Source of the DNA: Litomosoides sigmodontis
Taxonomy: Eukaryota > Nematoda > Chromadorea > Rhabditida > Onchocercidae
Length of the DNA: 64,000 bases
NCBI GenBank assembly: GCA_963070105.1
Contig: OY718806.1
Location: 7,895,865-7,959,864, forward strand
Direction of reading: 5' to 3'
The stretch's first letter is position 1, and each line of letters starts with the position of its first letter. The notes under the pieces were generated by a model. It saw only the letters and a program-made list of their open reading frames with translations, searched no databases and was not told where the DNA came from. Position numbers and translations under genes: made by a program. Below, in pieces: positions 12,684 to 23,951 of the stretch.

Positions 12684-15600
12684 TTGCATTGATTAGACAA
12701 CGAGCTTTCAGCATAGTTTCTATACATTTATACAAAGTTACAAACAATAAGTTCGTTATTATTTCGAATATCAATATCGCAAACACTGACATTATCACTT
12801 TGCTATGACAATAAACAGTGAACAGCAATGAGTTTCTCGACAAATAAAAATACACGTCAAGCATATTCAGCTGTTGCATTGAGAGCGTTAGATTAGTAGC
12901 AGTCTTTATGGATTGGGAAGTTTCGGGTTAAGTATAAGTACTGCAACCATTATAATTATAATTACGAGCAATTTTGAAAAATTAACAATTGAACCGAGTT
13001 GAAATCCCTTTGACGAGTTACGCTATACACAACATCTCATCATAATTAATGTTATCGATGTGTAATTAGTAGAAAGCAATTTTGAGGACAGTGAATAGTG
13101 AAATGGTGCGAAGAGAAGAGGCTTATTGCAAATATGTAATAATTGGAGGAACAAGAAATGTTCCTTCCTACTTGAACTGGAAGCGATGAAAGGTGTAATA
13201 ATTGCGGTGCAAAAGAAATTGGCCTGCTTGTGGGTGCGCATGCCAGCTCGAGGAAGGAAGCGGTAGAATGAATACGCATGTAGGTTGTTGTCATGCAGCA
13301 CTTCATGGGACATCTGGCTAGGCTATGTGCCATAAAGGATAGCTAAGAGATTTAGGCACTTCAGAGAACCACTACTCCCGCTGGACATAAGCACTAGCAC
13401 TTACACATCATCGTTCATTCGATACACACAAGAAAAGGAAATGTTTTTGCGCCGATAGTATAATGTATGGTATGCCAATTTTTCTTTTTAATTCCAAAAG
13501 TTTTTATTGAAGAGTGGTAATTTGTTTTCAATGAGGATCCTTCAAGATTAAAACTAGCACATAAAAGAACTTGCCTAACTGATCAACTACATGCATTTTC
13601 TTGAACATGGTGCGGTACCAACTTGAATTTTCAGTATGAGTGTCATTGCGAGGTACAGTGGCACTGGTACCTTGAGGTTTCCCTTCTTGTGTGCACTGGC
13701 GATTGTTATATGTTTTTAACATGGCGGTAGTTGTCAGATTTTGTTGCTCTGATTTCAACTGATGGAGATGATCGGTTTCACGTTGAATTTCTGTCCTCAA
13801 CTCGACTGGTTTCGAAAGCGGCAGCATTTCAGGTTGAATTTCTGTCCTCAACTCGACTGGTTTCGAAAGCGGCAGCATTTCACGTTGGGATCTTGATGTT
13901 GTTACTATCGATGACGATGAAGCACCAAATTGGCTTCCTAATTCCTGGACAGTATCAGCAGCACTGAGATTACTTGATGGAACAGCATCATCGTGGTTGG
14001 CTGATGCAGATATTTCCAGGTCCTTAATGGCCGTTTCATTTCTAACTGTACGGTGAGCGTTAACAAAGAATGATGGGGGATTCAGTACCGGTGGATCAGA
14101 AGCAGTATTTTCACTGACGCTGCTACGATGCAAATTGATAGTTCCATTAGCAACAGGTGTTGTTAAGGGTAAAGAAGACTGTACACCATTTTCAGCACCT
14201 TCTTTCACTAGGTTTACTTTTTGGTAGCTGCTTAATTGGCTGGATGCTGCCTTACCATTAGCTGAAAAACATTTGTAATCGTTGTTCTCCCCGTGGATGA
14301 CTGGCGGTGGTAAAAATATGTCTGAGGAAGTCGGCGCAACGGTTGTATTATTGGAAGAAATGTTGGATGTGTTCGGAGCAATGATAACTGAAGAAAGCGT
14401 TGCTGCACGATTAAACGGTACTGGCGTTATGCAAGATACATGCCGCTCCATCGGTTCGTGTACAATAGATATCTGTTTCTGTAGTGTTGTATGATTGGAT
14501 GATTGCGAATTGCTGCTAGGTTTTGACATCTTTGGTGCAAGATGCTGAAAACTGGATGCGTTACTATGCTGTGGAACACATGGATATTGTCCATTTAAGC
14601 TGGAAATCCACAATGGCGGTCTTGTCCGGCTGCTGCCAATTGCCATAGATGCACCATTTGGAGCTGGTTGAGCAGATAGCATTTTAACCTCCAATTTTCT
14701 GGCAATTTGTTCGCGGAGCGAAGCAACCGATTGAGGTTTTGGTATTTCAACAGTGCCTTCTGCTCTAGTCATCATCGAATTTTTGTCACTCCCATTTCTT
14801 GTTTCGGTTCGTAGCGTCCACTTTGCTCCACCAGATGAAGACCCGTTTTTTGGCTTAACTTGTATTTCGGATGGTGGAGGTGGAGGTGGTGGTGGTGGTG
14901 GCGGTGCTGCTGGTGGAGTAGGTAGCCGAAGCAATGCTGTTTTGATCATCTGTAAATACAAACATCCATTACAACGATACAGTTACTGCATGCTTCCAAC
15001 AGCATACGATCTACGACGCCGTGTGAAGTGAAAATGGGATATTCATGAAAGTGAACACGAAATTCTCAGATTTACAAATCAAATTAATCGAAGTCTCCAA
15101 CTTATAAAGCTAGAAAGGGAGATGTTTCAAATAAATCATTCGAAAAAGTGAATGTAAACAAACATAGAAGAAGCATAGCAATTTTGGCGTAGGAATTTTA
15201 AAAATACATTTCGTTTTTTGGTTCAAATGAACGTTAACAAATTATGTCAACAAAATTGGTTTTACTTAAAAGGCAACAATGATCAGCAAAGACGAGCGAA
15301 AAATAACAAAAAATAGTTATCCCTTCTTCAAATTCCGGCAATTATAACGATGATGCATAGATTTTAAAAGATCTAAAATTCATTATGTTAAAAAATTGTT
15401 ATAAATTTTCAGTCTGCAATCCCGTAAAATGGCATAATTGTTAGATTTATCAAGTTAAATTTGTATAGAACTTGCATTATATTATTATAAAAAATCATGT
15501 GACCGATAAGTAACTTTACATGCAACAAAAATAGTGGAATTCTTCGCGTTTTTTTAAAAACTTACGCAATTTTATGTCTTTTATAAAATAAATTTCAAAC

Positions 15601-16257
15601 TAACAAGTTAAATTATATCAAAAATAAAGGATTTCAAAAATAAAACAGAAGATAAATAACAGAGCAGCGGCTATTCCTGTGGATTCTCAATCAGAGCTTT
15701 GAGATGGTTCGTTAAAACCCAAATTCAGGTATTGCGATTCAGGTGCTATCTGCGTTTAATGAATTCAATATAAGATAGTTATTTAGAGAAAACACAGGAT
15801 TGTACAGTATTGAAATGTTTGGGTCAGCTTTGTATGCCTTAAAATTTTCCCTGACATTTTAAAACCCGAAAGTTAGTTCCCGAGCACTGTCATTCCACCC
15901 CAAGTAAATTAAGAGCATTACCTTTTTGGTTTGTTTCAAACTCTAAGAAATATACTCCACCACTAATCACTTAAGGCTGAACTACAGTCAAGTGTGCAGA
16001 TCGAGGATGAGGAAGAACTTTAGAGTTCATGAATGATTTATCTAAAAAAGTTAACAGTTCGAGGACATTGAATGAACAAATGAGGACTGGGCAGAATGAC
16101 AGATGAACGAATGTGGATAATGGACATGAATAAATGCAAATAACTTTTCAAAATTTACCTCCTCATTTCGAAATTCCGGCTCTTCAGAAATCTTTTCCTG
16201 TTCATCAGAAATCTGAAAGTTGAGTTCCTTGAATTGTAGCGGAGCTAATAAACGGAT
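2791..16257 (-). CDS. sorb-1: Sorbin/vinexin-family adaptor (SoHo + three SH3 domains)
   Basis: Minus-strand gene with the stop at 2791-2793. Exons supported by phase: 2852-2791, 3240-3134, 3598-3485, 3955-3905, 8395-8208, 8613-8524, 8969-8861, 9368-9210, 9962-9821, 11516-10794, 11786-11715, 14949-13580 and 16257-16159. The 14949-13580 exon holds a polyproline run near its start and ends in a SoHo-type motif [16 protein letters not shown]3-1 ([21 protein letters not shown]), SH3-2 ([21 protein letters not shown]) and SH3-3 ([19 protein letters not shown], then [19 protein letters not shown]) follow in the order seen in SORBS1/2/3, with GNYVERN at the C-terminus. Known role: an adaptor at focal-adhesion-like dense bodies and stress fibres that binds vinculin and polyproline ligands. 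One exon between 11786 and 13580 is missing, because phase does not close there. Additional 5' exons are likely. Confidence 0.93.
3984..4652 (-). CDS. Unknown intronless 222-aa protein nested in a sorb-1 intron
   Basis: A single uninterrupted ORF of 222 codons, from ATG at 4652 to a stop at 3984, the longest in this intron. An in-frame stop lies two codons upstream of the ATG, so it is not an extension of an exon. Its stop lies 28 bp upstream of the acceptor for the sorb-1 exon at 3955, on the same strand. The protein is mixed hydrophobic and basic, rich in Gln and Leu, with cysteines spread along it. It has a strongly hydrophobic Leu-rich stretch ([15 protein letters not shown]) about 25 residues before the end, which could be a membrane-contacting segment. 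I recognise no family. It could be a nested gene or a retrocopy. A chance ORF of this length is unlikely in DNA this AT-rich, but expression is unproven. Confidence 0.5.
   Translation of the reverse strand: MCSTVTEAHPLQESWRSIRNKIRICQQTQCDLIQAYFTENNQQRQIATTALAIRPRFITNAVEQQIYTILVTFLDQVVECYHTMYNIWVCKKFGRQLARILRTINFDHGYCWRLLKNRIIYYLMVKHYSVPVLLAWHTFVDTLSDAVIEGFWQATITALPKQLPTIFEDKPAKCFLYIEPNRRPSFFVRLMNLLVRLLLLLVYDQRNQCYFNQELKTQLKPL
6643..6666. repeat. Poly-A run
   Basis: A homopolymer of about 24 A inside the large sorb-1 intron. It is not preceded by a recognisable retroposed sequence. Confidence 0.8.
7352..7425. repeat. GA-rich polypurine tract
   Basis: Roughly 75 bp of almost pure purine (GAGA and GGGA units) on the plus strand in the large sorb-1 intron. 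It generates low-complexity Ser/Leu/Pro ORFs on the minus strand that should be ignored. Confidence 0.85.
10767..10793. repeat. CA/TG dinucleotide repeat forming a splice donor
   Basis: About 13 CA units on the plus strand. Read on the minus strand, the tract starts immediately after the end of the 11516-10794 sorb-1 exon, so the GT of the donor is the first TG/GT unit of the microsatellite. Confidence 0.8.
11575..11612. repeat. Perfect inverted repeat (17-bp arms, 4-nt loop)
   Basis: The left arm 11575-11591 (tatgacaggaacggtct) is the exact reverse complement of 11596-11612, separated by AAAA. It lies in the sorb-1 intron between the exons at 11786-11715 and 11516-10794. The arms are GC-richer than the surrounding intron. 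Confidence 0.95.
12630..12680. repeat. CA/TG dinucleotide repeat
   Basis: About 50 bp of CA units, interrupted by TA in places, inside a sorb-1 intron. The Thr/His and Cys/Val repeat ORFs across it are artefacts of the repeat. Confidence 0.85.
13783..13884. repeat. 51-bp coding tandem duplication in sorb-1
   Basis: Two nearly identical 51-bp copies (13783-13833 and 13834-13884). On the minus strand they encode two consecutive 17-residue units that share [16 protein letters not shown]. Because 51 is divisible by three, the reading frame is kept. Confidence 0.95.
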
Positions 16258-17354
16258 CTGAATAACAAGAAATTGTAAAGTACCGCTTAAGTGATTTAAT
16301 TAACTTTTTATAAGTATATGAATGAAGAAGGCGAAAAATTTAATTCGACGTGAATATTTTTCAAAGCTAAAAGATGAAACATTCATTCATAAAATGCGAA
16401 TAAATGCAGTGAAACAAAACGTTAAAATTCTTCAAAAAAAAAAAGGGGGCAAAAGGAAAAGTGAAAGGAACTGATAAAAGAATGTCAGAAATGGGGCGCA
16501 GAGAGAAAAATGCTGTTGGAAATAATAAAGCATATTTATGTAATTTTTTTTCTTTCTGTACTTTAAAAACCTGCTAGTGCTACCACGGTCTTATGATTGA
16601 TGGAAATGTATAAGTAAGTGAAAAGTGTTTAATGGATTTAAAGTTAGCATTTCCTCCTCATTCCTCTTCCAATGAAATATCCATATCCAATTATAATAGA
16701 CGATCTTGAAATGAGAAAGGATGAGAGGAATTGCTTGCTGAACAATGCCGAAGGCAGAGAAAAGAATGAAGGAAGAAGCCATTCAATGTTACATGCTTTC
16801 TGTTAATTTGAGTTGCAAAATCAGCTTTAGCTTTAGCTTTAGCAAGATTAGAAATAAGAAAATAGAGAAGACAGGAAATGTTAGTGTAACATGCTGAGAC
16901 TAGCACGCTGAAGCAAATTAATTTCCTCTTCGAGCTTACGAAATTTTAAAAATTTAATTTAAAAAGATTTTCAATGATTAAAGAATAGCTATGTAATTGA
17001 TTTATTAGACTCCATAATGCAATCCAATGAAATGAAGAATTTTGTAGAATTATGCACAAAGATCAATGAAAATTATTGTTTGCATGTGATCGAAAGAAAG
17101 CTCTTTCATACCTAACGAAGCTTAATCACATCCATCCTTTCAGCGAATCATTGCTCATTGGATTTTGGGATGAAAAATTGCATCATATAAGAGGAAGATT
17201 GTCACATGATTATGCAAACAATACAACAATTAATTGAGAAAAGTTTAAATCAAAGTGTACCATTCGAAGTTGTGTAAATTCATACTATGCAGAAGATAAA
17301 AGACGAGAAAAAAAAATGAAAGAACGGAAATGTTGGGAAAGAAAAGACGAAACG

Positions 17355-17590
17355 ATTTAAAATAAGAAGTTTGGATGTTGAGGATAAAAGCATGCCTGTA
17401 GCAAAAGGCTGTCCAGTAAGTTAAGTGAAGGCGGGTGGTTGTCAGGATTTCTAGGAATAGGAACCGGAATAATATTAGGTTCAAGATTACAACCGGCTTC
17501 ACAAGCAGATGATGAACGTAAAGATGTTGCGAACAATTGTCTGGATGAAATTGTTGGTATTGCCATTGATGTAGCTGTTGTTACCATTGA
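17355..17590 (-). other. Possible additional 5' exon of sorb-1
   Basis: The minus-strand ORF 17587-17357 has codon use less AT-biased than its surroundings and a Ser/Thr/Pro-rich product (RNPDNHPPSLNLL). It could be an upstream or alternative first exon of sorb-1. No strong donor in the right phase was found, so this is tentative. Confidence 0.25.
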
Positions 17591-17610
17591 GGGGGGGGGG
17601 GGGGGGGGGG
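17591..17610. repeat. G20 homopolymer
   Basis: Twenty consecutive G on the plus strand, followed by A and more G-rich sequence; a CT microsatellite lies about 90 bp downstream (17699-17722). Such runs can form G-quadruplexes and are often mis-sized in assemblies. Confidence 0.9.
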
Positions 17611-17698
17611 AGGGGACGGTGAGGGAGAGGGAAGGGAGTACTGCAGTTCGCGATTAGCTTCAGTTACTTACTTCTTTAGCTTTCTTGCAAACTTCGAA

Positions 17699-17722
17699 TC
17701 TCTCTCTCTCTCTCTCTCTCTC
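17699..17722. repeat. CT dinucleotide repeat
   Basis: About 12 TC units on the plus strand upstream of the supported sorb-1 exons. Confidence 0.85.
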
Positions 17723-18179
17723 ACTCTCTTTCTTTCCAATTGCTTTCACAGAGATGTACGTACGCTTTACACAGAATATCGCCTCCCAATCACTACTACT
17801 ACCTAGCAGATCATGCCATATTGGTTAGATTTTGAAGTTATCCATCACTAAATTACACGTTTCATTTGCACTAAAATTTTTGAATTACTTTAGTTGAAAC
17901 TTTCAAATATTTGTGAAATTCCGCAAATTGTGTTTTCGCTTGAGATATTATCAAAGTAACTGCTACGTACGTTGTAATAAGTCTATTTTTCTGCACCTTA
18001 CACTTGTCACTCTGTCACGTTGTATGCACATTCGCTCATTTTTTCTTATTGGCAATTTCCTCGCTGATAAATTCATCGTTCATTTTCATTGCAGAAAATT
18101 TACTAAATATCATCATTTATTAAATGATAAATCAGACTAGAAAAAAGTTGCAGGGAAACATTGGATCAATAAAACTGAC

Positions 18180-18246
18180 CTCTCAGATTTGCTGGGAAAA
18201 GATAGCTCTCCTCGGCGAATTCATCATCTGAAGGTATTTTCAAAAA
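18180..18246 (-). other. Candidate coding exon upstream of sorb-1
   Basis: A short open exon flanked by a good acceptor (ttcag) and a good donor (gtcagt) on the minus strand, encoding KIPSDDEFAEESYLFPANL. It is probably an upstream sorb-1 exon. Its outgoing phase (1) does not match the next supported exon at 16257 (phase 0), so at least one more exon must lie between them. Confidence 0.45.
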
Positions 18247-18290
18247 CTGAATATAAATTAAGCAAACTTATAAACATTCAGTGTTCAGTA

Positions 18291-18327
18291 CGGCACACAC
18301 ACGTACACACACACACACACACACATT
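18291..18327. repeat. CA-rich dinucleotide repeat
   Basis: A run of CA units interrupted once by GTA, close to the candidate exon at 18180-18246. Confidence 0.8.
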
Positions 18328-18329
18328 TT

Positions 18330-21146
18330 TGTATAAATAAACTGTCATAAACGACTTACGAGAGAATATGGAAATGGATGGAATGGAGGAAAGAGAATAC
18401 TTTTCACTCAGCTGGGTAATGGACTTGGACTTAGAAGTGGTACAGATTCCCCAATTTGAGCAACTCTATTAGAACTCATTGTTTTGAATGAATAGTTCAA
18501 ATATTAAGCTTTTCAAACGAAAGAGCTAGGTTAGATAAGGCATTTACCCACCAAGAATTACTTAAAAAAGGAAAAGAAACATAGATTCATTTAAATAAAC
18601 TGAAATGCGCGAATTCTGAGAATGCCTGCCTGGTATACGGCTACACAGGCACAGAACTTTTCTATTAAAGCATATGGCACAACAATTAAGCGTTTCTATC
18701 TTGAAATTTGTTCACACGTAATTCTGAAAGTGGTATCTCGCACCTCATTCATATTGATTCCTTTCCGGTATTTGTGATTGATTTAACGAAACCGGTACAA
18801 TTTTCCCGATAGAGTTGTTTGCAGAAGTGTGGAACCTTGATCGTCAGACATTCGCTTTCAGTCGCTTGAAAAAGCTGATTCAGAATTCTTTCTGTCCTGC
18901 GAGCATTTCGAAGAATCGTCTACCACTAGCTGAGCCGTCTGCTTCACTCATTTGTCACTGCTTACTGCTTCACTGTCGATCCAAGGTTATCTCGAGATTC
19001 CTGCTTCAATTGAACCTCACCTTCGAGTTCTTAAACACAACAGCGTTTTCCTGTGAAAAAAATTTTTAATTCACTTCCACATTCTTTTTACTCCTAATTG
19101 AGCTTGACTGTTACATTCATCAATGCTAATGAAATCAGACTAATGTATATGCGATAAGCTGCACCGGCACTGCTGTTGTCGCGTGCACTGAAATGGTGTC
19201 CAGTTCAGGTTGGCAAATATGTACCATGGAAGGATCCGAACCATTAAACTTCAATGCTGTAGACAACAGAGAAAATGAAATCGGATCGGATCGGATGCGC
19301 GCAATGTATGACTAATGCAATCGATCGGAGAGGATGTTAAGGAGAAATAATGCTTCTTGCACACTTTGTTACGACGGAAAGGATTTTGCGAACAACTGAA
19401 ATTCCGTTTAACTACTACTGAACTGCATGCATCAAACGAAATTTAAGCACATCACCACGGATGCGAAAATAATGAAAACAGCGTGACGTAGCAGTGGAAG
19501 TTTAGTTGTAAAATGTAAAAAAGTTAAGTGGTAAGTTAAGCGCTGTTAATAGCGGACCATTTTGTTGTCTATGTGTAGCCATATGGTCAAACTGTTGAGC
19601 GAAAAAAAAAACAAATAAAAACAAAGAACCAGAAAATCAAAACGATTGAATTTTTCCGCTTTTGAATAATGGAACAGTGCTGAGTGGCTATTGATCCGTT
19701 ATAAGGAAGTAATGTTAGATAATGATGATTAAGCCACATTTGACATCTTAATTAAAGGTTAACATCTTGAAATCAGAATACCAGTAAGTAATATATTATT
19801 AAAGAGTGAAACAGCTGTGAGCTGAAGGCATTCTGAGAAACTTAATGAGAATTTTGAAACACATACAGTTGTTGATAAGATAAGATCTTGCAAGAAAAAT
19901 TATCGAATGAAACTACACTTTACTAAAGACAAAGTAAGTCTTGACTGGGAAACGGGAAAAGAATGGTGCCAACTACATAATAAACGAAGAAATTTGCAGA
20001 GAAGTAAATAGACGGAGAAAAAGAAACTGACATACATTTGAAAGGTTGAATTAGCATTTCAGTTCCATTAAGTAACAGTGGAAAGCAATGCTTCTATTGC
20101 ACTTCGGACCCATCAGATGAAGTTATTAAAAAATGTTGTTTGCCAAAGAAAGCATTGCCGTAATGCACACTGTGATAGATGCCACATTTCTTCTACAAAA
20201 AGGATTTAAAAGTATATTTTGTAAAAAATTCCTTTATCAAATCAATAAAAAAAAGCAAAATTATTAGAACTGAGTGAGTAAGTTGAATTTGTTCAACTTG
20301 AAAACAGTGCAAAACAAAGTTCCCACACGGTGCATGATGATGGTGCATCGAATTAAACGTACATTTCGAATGATGACGTCACCGCTGGAAGCATCAGTTT
20401 CAAAATGAATGAAGAATTGGCTTAGAAAATGAACTAACTGATTAAATGAAGAGTTGGATAGGTGCGAAAGATGGATAACTAAGTAATAATATAGGTATGT
20501 GAGAGACTGCGACGAAAAGCAGACGGAGATGATAGAAGCTAGAAAACGGAAGCGGTATCCTTTCTTTAGATGATGGAGGGGAAGGAGTTCGTTGTAACGT
20601 GTTCAAGCAATTCGTGTTTTCTAAGTCTCCGCTATTTCCATCACTCATCTCATCGAACATTTATGGTCAGTCTTCCATTTCAGTCCATTTCAAATTTACC
20701 GCCTTCGTTCTGACAAGTTACAGTAATTAGACTGCAACTAATGCTTTCCGTGGTAGGGTGTATGGCGTCACAAAAGTTCATTCCACTTTATTTTTGAGTT
20801 GATGTGTTGGTGTTGATTGTAGTGGCAGTCAGTGATTATGGTTTCGTGGGTATGTGATACGTGACGTGGTATCTGTGGGTTTGCTCGGCGTGGTTTTGTC
20901 ATGGAATGGATGCACCGTTCGACTTGATTTCTTGGACAGTCCTTCCAGTGTTTGCCATTTTTTACACGTCGATATGAGATTCGGGACAGGATTGAAGGGT
21001 ATGCCGTATATGTAGGGTATGAAGCGCAATTTCCTCCATATAAACTTTGTGGTATTTATGGAGAGTTGTTTAAAAAGCTTTTTTTTTTCGCATGCATAGA
21101 TTTTACAAACGTCAAATGTTACTTTGCTACTTCTACTTGTTCAGTG
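18330..21146. other. Divergent intergenic region between sorb-1 and TRAM1
   Basis: About 2.8 kb separating the 5' side of sorb-1 (minus) from the TRAM1-like gene (plus). It should carry both promoters. Several ORFs of 60-85 codons occur, but none shows a conserved motif or convincing splice context. A short minus-strand Met-initiated stretch near 18960-18890 (SEADGSASG) might be a 5' exon but cannot be joined. Confidence 0.4.
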
Positions 21147-21167
21147 ATGGTTGAACTGCGTCGTTCA

Positions 21168-23951
21168 ATGGGAGGACGCGGCAAGAAAACCTCACCACCA
21201 TTCCTATCCCATGAATTTATTATTCAAAATCACGGTGATATCATGTCATGTTTGTTGATGATCGTTGTCGTTGGACTTCTTTTCCAGGTAATTGCTTTTT
21301 AAAATATTTGACAAACAATAGTTCGATATTTGCCAAGTAAATTTTAACGATATAATTGGATGCATTGTTAGTTACAGTTAATTTGGTAAAATAGATGAAA
21401 AAATAGTTATGTAACTAATGATATCGGGTCAGTGGTTTGCAGTTCAGTCTGTAATTTTGTAGGGCACATCAGCGCTGGCAAGCATTTTCATCGTTCCGCA
21501 GTACAACGACACATTTCCGCTAACGACAGATTCCGGTATGTTGTATTCTAAACGGAGCAGTAAAAAAAATGGTTTTTTAAGATGGTTTGATTTTGTTTTC
21601 AGTGACATGCCTCAACTTCTGGTTGCTGCTTGTTGGCTGTCCTGCGTTGAATACGTAGTTGATTCTGGAATGCGGTACTGGTTTTTTTCAAAGTAGAATC
21701 CAGTTCATGCTTGCTATCTATGCAGGCCTAGTTTTTTTGAATGCTCTAACTGTCGTTGCAAGTGTATTAAAAACTTGTTAAGGATACTCATTACAGAACC
21801 CGTTATTTACTTTGTGACCAGCTTTGATGAGAGCTATGAAAGTAACATTATGGAGGTTGCTTTTAAATATATTCATTATACAGGGCCGTTTTTTTTCTTG
21901 TAGAACCACAAGCTTATTATCGAACTGGTTTGAAAGATGTAGCGGCTGTTGCGTTTTATGCTGTCGGATGGATTACTGTTCACGCTATTTTGCAAGAATA
22001 TGTGTTAGACAAATTGCAGCGGAAACTTCATTTGAGTAAAACAAAGATGAGTAAATTTGCTGAATCAGGACAACTATTTGTTTTTGCCCTGTACTCCGTT
22101 ATACATAGTGGTGAGTTGCTTTTTTCTAGTTATTTTCAGTTTTACCCGAAATAATCTCATTAATATTTTGTGAAACGTCTCTAACGTTTTCCTTTTTTCA
22201 ATGAATAGTCTTTAACAGAGATTCCGGATTACCTTTTTTTGTGTTTCATCTGGTATAAGTTTCATTTTAATTATATTCCTGCATGTAATTTACAGGCTAC
22301 ATAATGCATGATCTACGAATGCATCTCGACCTTACCAAGTTGTGGATTGGATATCCTGAAACCCATCGCCATATGACACTTCATCTGAAACTCTTTTTTA
22401 TTTTTCAAGTATTATTTTACTTTTTATTTTCATGTACATGACCTCTACTTACATGCAAATTTTTTAATTCGAATAAGTTTTATCTTATTTTCATGACCCG
22501 AGTTTGCAAATGTGTGAAGCACATTATAGATTGCTTACTGGCTGCATCAGTTCCCCGAATTCTATTTCCAAAAAGTGCGTAAAGATGAAATACAGCCGCG
22601 AACACTGTACTCAATCATTTTCCTTTTCTTCACCATTGCAGCATATTTTTTGAAGTAAATGTTCCATGTATTTTTCCATGCATTTTTCTCTTTTACTTTT
22701 GTCGAATTTTCTAAGGCAACTAAATTTCTATTCAGTTAATATCTTAAACCTGATAAATTGTAAAGTTTAGCGGCAAGTTTTTTTGGTTTAATTGCACAAA
22801 ATGTCCATCCTATAAACATGGTTTTCTTTTCGCACTTATAATTATAATTATAATTCAATTTAAGAATAATTGGACCACTTCCTTCTCATTTCATATTAAA
22901 ACCACACCAAAGTCTACCTACCGTTTTGTCCTGAAATGCTTTATTTACTATTGAGATCGATTTCAAAGCTTTACCATAATCTAAGGGAAGAACATGGGAG
23001 GGAATTGAAGAAATGAGATAATCATATATTTTTTGTTACACAGGTTTTCGATCTGAGCAATTTTCTTTTCAGTTTTAATCGGCTTGCTCTGGCTCTTCTT
23101 TTTCTGGAGTATGGTTCACAAAATATTTTCCATCTTACCCGTCTATTTCACTTCGCTGAAAAATGGAACATTGCGAAGACCGGGTTAGTTGAATTTTTCT
23201 TGTTATATAGTATGTACGAGATAGGTATTTTATAATACTTCGTTGAAAAAAAAATGGCATAGTTTTCATGTTTCTTTTTTTTGTGCAGTGATTGAGGCAA
23301 TTGATGTTCCTTAATATTAAAATCATCATATTCATATCTCCAAAAATTTAGTTTCAAAATTTGGAATATTGTTTTTGTGCTAGTACGATTGACAAGCGCA
23401 GTGTTAGCTGTACTCACATTATGGTATGGGCTTCGTTCCAATGAAACTCCCTATGTGGATCCAGTGAGCGGAAATTTTAACACTGCGTTTATTCGGTGAG
23501 ACCTTTGAAGAAGTCAAAACCATTCGATAACTTTATAATATTAACTTCTCCGTTTTTTCCGTAAACTGAACAGTTAACGTTTTTAAAAGCAATAATTCAT
23601 CAGGTGAAACTCTTTATTCTGTTCAACTTTTTTTTTTTTAAGTTGTACATGTGTTATTGTTACAGGCTAAATAGTTTATTGTGTGTTCTGGCGTTACAAT
23701 TATACATGTTGTGGAACTTTGTTTTATTCCAAGTACGACGTTATCGAGAAAAGCATAGCAAAGTTAAGATAGACAAACAGCCTAGAATCCAGCAAAAGAG
23801 AAGGAGGCATGTAAACGACGATGTTAGTTTATTTATATATGAAAATATGTTACTGCAAAATTTGACCTTCATAGATATACTTGTTTTGAAAAACAGAGTG
23901 TTTGTCCGTGAATTTACGAGAAGTTTGGGACAGCACTGGTGTGACAGTTGA
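21168..23951 (+). CDS. tram-1: Translocating chain-associated membrane protein (TRAM1-like)
   Basis: Eight exons with consistent phase: 21168-21287, 21463-21535, 21904-22110, 22296-22408, 22530-22654, 23073-23183, 23384-23495 and 23666-23951. TRAM hallmarks are [12 protein letters not shown] at the N-terminus, then [30 protein letters not shown] and the TLC-like core [19 protein letters not shown]. Several hydrophobic membrane segments are visible, and the tail is basic ([11 protein letters not shown]). Known role: an ER multispanning protein next to Sec61 that helps nascent secretory and membrane proteins insert. The start at 21168 (MGGRGKK) aligns with vertebrate TRAM1 (MGLRKK). An in-frame Met seven codons upstream at 21147 is an alternative. 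The last exon reads 50 or so residues past the basic stretch before its stop. Confidence 0.93.

Noticed and set aside
12502..12879. ORFs with Cys-Val or Thr-His repeats
   Set aside because: The repeats come from a CA microsatellite. The ORFs lie within a sorb-1 intron and show no domain.
13731..15031. Plus-strand ORFs including a poly-Gly stretch
   Set aside because: These are antisense shadows of the long sorb-1 exon; the poly-Gly is the complement of its polyproline run.
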